Assembly: GCA_964643965.1 (NCBI GenBank)
Contig: CAZXVH010000018.1
Coordinates: 1-62,055 of the forward strand
Origin: GCA-2746795 sp964643965
GTDB taxonomy: Bacteria; Chloroflexota; Anaerolineae; Promineifilales; Promineifilaceae
Direction of reading: 5' to 3'
Length of the DNA stretch: 62,055 nt
The number at the start of each line of letters is the position of its first letter. The stretch's first letter is position 1. The notes under the pieces were generated by a model. It searched no databases and was not told the origin of the DNA. It saw nothing but the letters and a program-made list of their open reading frames with translations. A program made the position numbers and the translations under genes. Positions 56,344 through 62,055 of this stretch are shown here, piece after piece.

Positions 56344-57305
56344 ATTTAGAGATTATCCTCCACGCTGGTTTAGCAACCGGTACTGTCTTGTTATTTGCCG
56401 CTATTGGCGAAATTTTTGCCGAACGCGCCGGGATTCTTAACCTGGGTGTGGAAGGCATGATGCTTTTGGGCGCGATGGCTGGGTTTAGCACCTCGTTAGC
56501 CACGAATAATGTGTGGCTGGGGCTGCTCATGGCGATTATCGCCGGTGGCATTTTGAGCCTGGCGCACGGCCTCGTCACCATTCATTTTCAGGCGGATCAG
56601 GTGGTTAGCGGCCTTTCGCTCACCTTTTTAGGGACCGGTTTAGCGCTGGTGTTGGGCGAAGGGCTAACGGGGAAAAGTCCGCCGTTAGTGCCAGCCTTTG
56701 ATATTCCTTTGCTGGGTCAGATTCCGTTTATTGGCCCCGTGTTTTTTGCCAACCATAGTTTGTTGGTGTATTTGGGCTATTTGTTGATCCCGTTTGCCTG
56801 GTATTACATTTTTCGGACGCGGCCGGGGCTGCACTTGCGGGCGGTTGGTGAAAAGCCAGATGCGGCCGATACGATGGGTGTGAGCGTATATAGCACTCGT
56901 TATTTTTATGTGTTTGTGGGCGGCTGTTTGGCCGGCCTGGCTGGCGCCACGATTAGTTTGTCGGTGTCGCCGGGATGGTACAGCACACAAACAACATCGG
57001 GGCAGGGCTGGATTGCTATCGGTCTGGTGATTTTTGCGCAGTGGAATCCCTTGCGTGCGGCGTTGGGCGCCTACTTGTTTGGGGCGCTGCGGCGCGGCAT
57101 CCTGGACTTGCAAGGGCCGGCAATTTTGCTGGGCTTCGTCAACCCGCTTTATGTTAACTCGAACTTTGGCTTTTTCTTACAAATGACGCCGTATATCCTC
57201 ACGATTTTGGCGCTGGTTATCGGCTCACGACAGGCGATGAAGAAGCGGCTCGGTGCGCCAGCGGCGTTGGGTGTGCCCTATATTCGGGGTGAACGCGGCT
57301 TGTAA
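56340..57305 (+). CDS. ABC transporter permease, second subunit
   Basis: A 321-residue permease pairing with the one before. LFAAIGEIFAERAGILNLGVEGMMLLGAMAGF opens the core. The coupling motif FQADQVVSGLSLTFLGTGLAL and LRAVGEKPDAADTMGVSVYSTRYFYVFVGGCLAGLAGATISL follow, then AALGAYLFGALRRG. Stop and next-gene spacing mark the end of the importer operon. A G-rich heptad stretch starts right after its stop. Confidence 0.93.
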   Translation: MNLEIILHAGLATGTVLLFAAIGEIFAERAGILNLGVEGMMLLGAMAGFSTSLATNNVWLGLLMAIIAGGILSLAHGLVTIHFQADQVVSGLSLTFLGTGLALVLGEGLTGKSPPLVPAFDIPLLGQIPFIGPVFFANHSLLVYLGYLLIPFAWYYIFRTRPGLHLRAVGEKPDAADTMGVSVYSTRYFYVFVGGCLAGLAGATISLSVSPGWYSTQTTSGQGWIAIGLVIFAQWNPLRAALGAYLFGALRRGILDLQGPAILLGFVNPLYVNSNFGFFLQMTPYILTILALVIGSRQAMKKRLGAPAALGVPYIRGERGL

Positions 57306-57614
57306 CGATGGGGGAGTGGGGATTGCAGAGTGGGGATCTGGCGGTGATGAAGGGTTGCACGGCCGTTCCCCCCACCCCCTCCATCTGAAACAACATAATT
57401 CACAATGAGCGTCGCCCTGACCCATTTGTACTATTGCCTTCTATGCCCCCCAAATTCTGGTAAAATGCTCGACGATTACGAAAATTGAAGATCAAGCTCC
57501 CACTTTCGGGTATTTTGTTCTCATAGCCCCCGTATTCATTCATCCCCCTCACGAACTAAACCCAACCATCCCAGAACCCGAAATTACTGTTCAGCCAGAT
57601 ATGGAGGTTTACTC
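57306..57614 (+). repeat. 309-base spacer with G-rich heptad array
   Basis: GAGTGGGGAT occurs at 57314 and 57328, a 14-base (two-heptad) spacing, with GATTGCA and GATCTGG between units. A C-rich imperfect inverted arm lies at about 57367-57387. The rest holds an extended -10-like TGGTAAAAT near 57460 and GGAGG before the glycosidase start. I see no gene. Confidence 0.5.
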
Positions 57615-59264
57615 ATGCGTAAAAAACAAACTTTTCTTATGTTAACTGTTGTATTCGTTTTATCGTTTGTCACTCTGCAAGTTTCCTCAGCCAAAAACGC
57701 GGAAACCCCGGACAATCCGGCCCAAATCACCGCCGCCATCTCGTTTGATATCAATGATACCGGAACCAGTATCAACCCATACATTCGCGGCTCAAATTTA
57801 CCCGCCTGGTTAGGATCATGGCGGCCTGGAGACACTACCTTCGTCAATCGCACCAAAGCCACGCAAATACCTATGCTGCGTCTCCCTGGCGGCAGTTGGA
57901 GCAACTATTACGAGTGGTACCCTTGTGAAACGACGAATGTCTGTCCCTGGGAGTGGGGCGTACTGAAGCCCACAGACTTTATCGACTTCTTGCAGGCCGC
58001 CAACACCGACGCCATGTATGCCGTCAATATGAACGGCACCGCCAAAGAAGCGGCGGCCCTGGTTGCATTTTTCAACGGCTCGGTCAATGACCACCGCACC
58101 ATTGGCGTCGATGTGCGTGGTCACGATTGGGGTCAGGTCAGCGATTGGGCGGAACTGCGCCGGGATCATGGTAATCCAGACCCTATCAACATTAAATATT
58201 ATGAGATTGGGAATGAAATCTACGGCGGCAAGCCCGGCATGGGCACAGATTGTACCTTTGCCTGGGGCTGGGAAGATGTCTGGACGTGCGACGGCCGTGA
58301 ATACGTCAACGGCATTGGCTCCGGTTCCAATCGTAAAGAGGGGTACTTGGAATTCCGCAGCGCCATGAAATTTGTGGACCCCACTATTCTAGTGGGCGCT
58401 GTCGGCGTCACCTCTCAGGATAGTTGGAGCAACTGGGGCAATGAGGTGATTGAGGAAGCGGGTAACGACCTGGATTTCTATGTCATCCACCAGTATGCTT
58501 TTTTTGAGCCGCCAGCCAACTACCAGGTTGCCTTAGCCACGCCACAGGCTACCTGGGCTGACCTGATGGCTGATTATGAAAATGCGCTTGATCAATATGG
58601 CAACGGCCGTTCCGTCCCCCTGGCTATCACCGAATACAACCTCTTCTCTGTGCAAGATCAAGACACCGGCCAATGGATGACCCGCGGCGTTAACATGCTC
58701 TTCATGGCCGACACCATCGGCCAAATGATCACCCATGGCGTAGATATGGCTAACCATTGGGTTCTATCCAATGGCATTGTGTGGAATGGCACTGACTACG
58801 GTTTATTCGACCCGCATGATTACGCCCGCAGACCCCAATATTACGTTTTTCCGCTGTGGGCGAAGTTTGGGCAGGAAATGCTGCCCGTTAATTCAAACGC
58901 CAACGCCGCCACCCAGTTGAGCGTCTACGCCGGCCGCATCGACCCCTGGCATGTTTCCGTTTTAGCCATCAATAAGACGGGGAATCCCATCCAAACAACG
59001 ATTCAAATGCAGGGCGCTCCCGGCTTGCTGCTAGGCGGCACGGCCGATGTGGCCCGCGTCAGCTCCCTGGACAGCCAGACGGCCACGTTTAACGGCTTGA
59101 GCGACCCCAACGATTCTCTGAGCAATGCGCCCCCCGTCTCGTTAGGTGTGGTTGCCAATCCGTTGGCCTACACCTTCCAGCCCTATTCCATCACGCTGCT
59201 GCGTCTGCAAATTGATGAATTTGTGCCTACGGATTGGGTGTATTTGCCGCTGACGATGAAATAA
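57615..59264 (+). CDS. Secreted clan-A glycoside hydrolase, arabinofuranosidase/GH51-39-like
   Basis: A 549-residue secreted enzyme with a signal peptide (LMLTVVFVLSFVTLQVSSA). A TIM-barrel region follows. The acid/base glutamate is Glu201 in YYEIGNEIYGG and the nucleophile Glu340 in PLAITEYNLF, the clan-A pair. A beta-sandwich lies near residues 430-530. The chain ends VYLPLTMK, a short tail I recall from many Chloroflexota exported proteins. The sugar substrate cannot be fixed. It converges on the tRNA nucleotidyltransferase gene. Confidence 0.82.
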   Translation: MRKKQTFLMLTVVFVLSFVTLQVSSAKNAETPDNPAQITAAISFDINDTGTSINPYIRGSNLPAWLGSWRPGDTTFVNRTKATQIPMLRLPGGSWSNYYEWYPCETTNVCPWEWGVLKPTDFIDFLQAANTDAMYAVNMNGTAKEAAALVAFFNGSVNDHRTIGVDVRGHDWGQVSDWAELRRDHGNPDPINIKYYEIGNEIYGGKPGMGTDCTFAWGWEDVWTCDGREYVNGIGSGSNRKEGYLEFRSAMKFVDPTILVGAVGVTSQDSWSNWGNEVIEEAGNDLDFYVIHQYAFFEPPANYQVALATPQATWADLMADYENALDQYGNGRSVPLAITEYNLFSVQDQDTGQWMTRGVNMLFMADTIGQMITHGVDMANHWVLSNGIVWNGTDYGLFDPHDYARRPQYYVFPLWAKFGQEMLPVNSNANAATQLSVYAGRIDPWHVSVLAINKTGNPIQTTIQMQGAPGLLLGGTADVARVSSLDSQTATFNGLSDPNDSLSNAPPVSLGVVANPLAYTFQPYSITLLRLQIDEFVPTDWVYLPLTMK

Positions 59265-59292
59265 GGCCGATTTTGTCGCGGTTGCCGTGAAT

Positions 59293-61953
59293 TTATTCGC
59301 CGGGTAAAGGAGTTTTCAACATGTCGGCCAGGAGCGCCTGTTCCCCGGCCTCATCTTCCACTTCTCCATCCAATCGCGCCGCCAACAGCCGGTCCAGGAT
59401 GACGCCAAATTCTGGCCCTGGTTTGAGGCCCATATCACGCAAGGTATCGCCGGTAACGGCCGTTTTCACCCGGCGCCATTCCCGCACATACCGGTCTAAC
59501 AGCCGCGTGGTGCGCTCATCCGGGCTGGCGACGCGGGCCACCGCCATAGCCCGCAGCGGAAAGAAGCGCAGGCCGAAAACCACCTCGCTGGGGCTGGGTT
59601 CCGGCGGCAGTTCCCGCAGCAGTTCGCGCACCTCGTCAGCATAAATCACGTCATCCCGGGTAGTTTTACGCACCTTCAGCCGGGCCATCGCCGCCTCTTT
59701 TTCGCCGGCCGTCAGGGGCAGTAGCCACAGGGCAAAGTAGAGAAACAAGGGGGGATCTTCGCCGATGGCTTCCCGCCAGGCCGTCTCTTGCAGAAGGGGG
59801 GGGACATGATGGTAGAGAACGGCCGTTTCCTCGTTCCAGGTTAGCGCCGGGTGAATGTGCTGCATCACGCCCAGATTGTGCAGCCGGGCCATCACCTGCA
59901 CCGGCGCCGCTTCCCGCAGCGCCAGCTCCAATTCATGGCGGATGCGGTCGCCTGTCACCCGGTCTAGCACCGGCAGAGCGTCGGCGATCAGTTCCGCCGT
60001 GCGCGGTTCAATCACAAAATCGAGCCGCTGCTCATAACGCACCGCCCGCAAAATGCGCGTGGGATCATCAATAAAACTCAAACTGTGCAGCACTCGGATG
60101 ATGCCTTGCCGCAAATCCTGACGGCCGCTATAAAAATCCAACAGTTCGCCCAAATGCGCCCCATCCAGGCGCACCGCCAGGGTGTTGATGGTGAAATCGC
60201 GCCGGTGCAGGTCTAGTTTAATAGAACCGCGCTCCACCTCCGGCAGCGCCGACGGTTCCCGATAAAATTCTGTACGCGCCGTCACAAAATCAATCGACTC
60301 CGGCTCCGTGCCGGTCAACTCGTCTGCCCCGTTCATCACATCCTCAGATTGCGCCAATACCTGCTGCCAGATGTCGGCGCTGACAAACCATTTGGCTGTG
60401 CCAAAGCGTTTGTGCGTATGCACCAGGCCGCCATGCGCCGCTTGCAGCGCCTTTGCCAGGCGAATACCGTCCCCTTCGACAATCATATCCAGGTCGGTGG
60501 GAGCATGGCCCAGCAGCAGGTCGCGCACCAGCCCGCCCACAAAATAGAGCGGCATGTTGAGCGCCGCTGCTTCCTGGCTGACGGCCAGCACCATCGCCCA
60601 CAAACTGGCGGGCAGGGCATCATTTAGAAGCTGGCGCATGTCGGGTTCGTCGCTTTCCGGCTGCGGTTGGAACAGGTAGTTGAGCAAATCGGTGCGGGTG
60701 ACGACGCCGATGGGGTTGGTGGACGCATGTTCGCTGTCCGCCACCACCGGGATTTGGCCCCAGCCGCTTTGCAGCATCAACTGGCGCACCCGGTCTACCG
60801 AGTCAGAAGGGCGCACGGTGACGGCCCCGCTTTTCATGATACGGCTGACGGGCAGGCGGCCCAGATCGTGGCTGATGGCCCGATCTACGGCACGGCGGGT
60901 GAGCAGGCCGACCAATGTCCGTTTCTCTTTCTCGACGACGGGATAGCCCTCATACCCAAAGCGCTGCATGAGAACGGCCGCCTGCTGCACGGTTGTCGTC
61001 GGCTGAAGCGTTTGCACGCCATAAGACATGATCTGCGCCACGCGGGCCTGAGGCGCGACCGCTTCTGGCAGCAGCTTTTCTAACTCTTCAATGACGGCAG
61101 ATAACGGCCGTTCTACCACCATGGCCGCCGCCGCCCGACTATGCCCACCGCCACCCAGCGCCTTTGCTACCAGCGCCACATCCACCGCATCCCGGCTGCT
61201 GCGGGCTACTAACTGCACATCCTGCCCCACCTGCACCAACACAAATAGCCCGGCCGGCCCCAACGTATCTCGCAGCCGATGCACCACCGAGGAAATCTCG
61301 TCATCAAAGCCTTCAGGAGCAGTGGCGCTGGCAATCACAATGTTCTGCCCGTGGACCTCCACCCAGTGCGCCGACGCTTGCAAGGCGTCATACAATTGGC
61401 GCTGGGCGGCCGTCAGGGGAATATTGAGGAAACGACGTACTACCGCCAACTGCGCTCCCTGTTCCAGCAGCCAGGCAGCGGCGCGAATATCCCGGCTGGT
61501 GGTGGTGTCATACGTCAGGGAGCCGGTATCTTCGTAAATGCCCAGCATGAGTAGGGTGGCTTCTTCGTGGCTGAGTGTCAGGCCCCGTTTGCCCAACTGC
61601 TCCACACAAAGCGTCGTCGTCGCCCCCACCGGCTCTACGTGATAGCGCCAACTATCGTGCTGCTTGCGCCCCATGTGGTGATCGATAACACGCACCCTGG
61701 TTTTTTGGGTGACGCCGCGTACGCTGCTCATAGCGTGGGTATCTACCAGCAATATTTCATCCACGCGCCGCTTTTGCCAATCGGCCGCTCGCATAAAAGG
61801 CAGCACATCCCAATACAGAGTGAGGAACTGCATCACATTGCGGTTCACCCGCCGGGGCAGCAGCGGCGTCCCTTCGGGATTGAGCTTATGCGCCCCTAAC
61901 TGCGAAGCAATGGCGTCAAAATCAGCGTTTTCATGCGTGAGGATGAGTAACAT
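59293..61953 (-). CDS. CCA-adding tRNA nucleotidyltransferase fused to DHH phosphoesterase and CBS domains
   Basis: A protein of 886 residues. The N-terminal DHH part has LTHENADFDAIASQL, LLVDTHAMSS and RVIDHHMGRK, followed by a DHHA1 motif GGGGHSRAAAAMV. Two CBS domains lie at about residues 305-430. The poly(A) polymerase/CCA head begins FVGGLVRDLLLGHAPTDLDMIVEGDG with its catalytic aspartates, and the RNA-binding region includes DFTINTLAVRLDG and SFIDDPTRILRAVRYEQR. The fusion would finish tRNA 3' ends, needed for the tRNA-Glu here, which lacks an encoded CCA. Confidence 0.92.
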   Translation of the reverse strand: MLLILTHENADFDAIASQLGAHKLNPEGTPLLPRRVNRNVMQFLTLYWDVLPFMRAADWQKRRVDEILLVDTHAMSSVRGVTQKTRVRVIDHHMGRKQHDSWRYHVEPVGATTTLCVEQLGKRGLTLSHEEATLLMLGIYEDTGSLTYDTTTSRDIRAAAWLLEQGAQLAVVRRFLNIPLTAAQRQLYDALQASAHWVEVHGQNIVIASATAPEGFDDEISSVVHRLRDTLGPAGLFVLVQVGQDVQLVARSSRDAVDVALVAKALGGGGHSRAAAAMVVERPLSAVIEELEKLLPEAVAPQARVAQIMSYGVQTLQPTTTVQQAAVLMQRFGYEGYPVVEKEKRTLVGLLTRRAVDRAISHDLGRLPVSRIMKSGAVTVRPSDSVDRVRQLMLQSGWGQIPVVADSEHASTNPIGVVTRTDLLNYLFQPQPESDEPDMRQLLNDALPASLWAMVLAVSQEAAALNMPLYFVGGLVRDLLLGHAPTDLDMIVEGDGIRLAKALQAAHGGLVHTHKRFGTAKWFVSADIWQQVLAQSEDVMNGADELTGTEPESIDFVTARTEFYREPSALPEVERGSIKLDLHRRDFTINTLAVRLDGAHLGELLDFYSGRQDLRQGIIRVLHSLSFIDDPTRILRAVRYEQRLDFVIEPRTAELIADALPVLDRVTGDRIRHELELALREAAPVQVMARLHNLGVMQHIHPALTWNEETAVLYHHVPPLLQETAWREAIGEDPPLFLYFALWLLPLTAGEKEAAMARLKVRKTTRDDVIYADEVRELLRELPPEPSPSEVVFGLRFFPLRAMAVARVASPDERTTRLLDRYVREWRRVKTAVTGDTLRDMGLKPGPEFGVILDRLLAARLDGEVEDEAGEQALLADMLKTPLPGE

Positions 61954-61975
61954 GCCGTTATTATACCCGAGGCGC

Positions 61976-62055
61976 CGGTAATCAGTGAACAGGGGATAGG
62001 GGACAGTAAACAGTGGACAGTGGACAGTAAACAGTGGACAGTGGACAGTGGACAG
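61976..62055. repeat. Heptad array at the right end
   Basis: After a GGGGATAGGGG segment the sequence settles into CAGTAAA, CAGTGGA, CAGTGGA, CAGTAAA, CAGTGGA, CAGTGGA, CAGTGGA, CAG. It is in a single orientation and cut by the window edge, so its full length and any inverted arm are unknown. Confidence 0.85.

Larger units (their letters stand above)
13..61112. repeat. Dispersed 10-bp palindrome AACGGCCGTT (48 copies in this span)
   Basis: I counted 48 exact copies by eye, for example at 13, 1014, 4874, 5273, 5374, 7723, 14133, 22843, 33605, 38511, 42812, 54830 and 61103. Base composition predicts about 0.07. Forty-two lie inside genes on both strands, read about 30 times as Thr-Ala-Val, 8 times as Asn-Gly-Arg and 4 times as Arg-Pro-Leu. 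Six are intergenic. About ten more sites match nine of ten bases. The pattern resembles the HIP1 palindrome of cyanobacteria; no function is known to me. Confidence 0.9.

Noticed and set aside
13..61112. AACGGCCGTT as a regulator operator
   Set aside because: Forty-two of 48 copies are inside genes of unrelated function, in all frames and orientations, which does not fit a transcription-factor regulon.

Overview
The window looks like a piece of a Chloroflexota chromosome, probably Anaerolineae-like. This is an inference from gene content: a DHH-CBS-CCA-adding enzyme fusion, a MoeA-substrate-binding-protein fusion, a receiver-MinD (CpaE-like) protein, an archaeal-type upper mevalonate cluster, a secreted glycosidase ending in YLPLTMK, and GatCAB. 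GC is moderate (mid 50s %, estimated by eye). There are no rRNA genes, insertion sequences, phage genes or CRISPR arrays. One 100-N scaffold gap (14438-14537) is flanked by an exact 55-bp duplication and is probably an unmerged contig overlap with nothing missing.

Layout. 0-10 kb: tRNA-Glu with its promoter and terminator, a PEP-synthase/PPDK regulatory kinase, acyl-CoA dehydrogenase, PRC-barrel protein, malate dehydrogenase, phosphoesterase, SpoU-type RNA methyltransferase, PHP phosphoesterase, MoeA fusion and tRNA-Lys. 10-16 kb: signal peptidase, deoC, small zinc protein, nucleotidyltransferase, CpaE-like protein and a membrane-anchored coiled-coil protein. 16.5-20.8 kb: HMG-CoA reductase, HMG-CoA synthase, thiolase and DUF35 protein, the archaeal-style upper mevalonate set. 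21-36 kb, all on the minus strand: a glycerol/dihydroxyacetone regulon (dhaR, glpF, dhaK, dhaL, glpK, glpA, glpB, glpC, a small membrane protein, a methyltransferase, and a dhaM fused to complete PTS EI and HPr). 36-47.6 kb: MerR regulator, MsrA, EamA transporter, then gatB, gatA, gatC and def interleaved with toxin-antitoxin-like genes, one a HEPN toxin gutted by an in-frame deletion. 47.6-52 kb: cyclic-nucleotide/PH-domain membrane protein, Thr/Pro-rich membrane protein, M50-like protease with TPR repeats. 52-57.3 kb: a BMP/nucleoside-type ABC importer behind a structured leader. 57.6-62 kb: secreted clan-A glycosidase and the CCA-adding enzyme fusion.

How the genes work together. Glycerol would enter by GlpF and become DHAP by GlpK and GlpABC. 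Dihydroxyacetone would be phosphorylated by DhaK-DhaL using PEP phosphate relayed inside the fused DhaM. DhaR lacks the sigma-54 contact loop and key ATPase residues and probably works as a sigma-70 type activator on two identical 17-bp palindromes in front of the cluster.

Two genome-wide signals overlie the genes. The 10-bp palindrome AACGGCCGTT occurs 48 times by my count (about 0.07 expected from base composition), mostly inside genes, like HIP1 of cyanobacteria. Intergenic spaces are repeatedly filled by arrays of 7- or 8-nt units, often in two inverted arms, which abut stop codons and sometimes encode protein C-termini. These arrays are the most unusual structure in the window.
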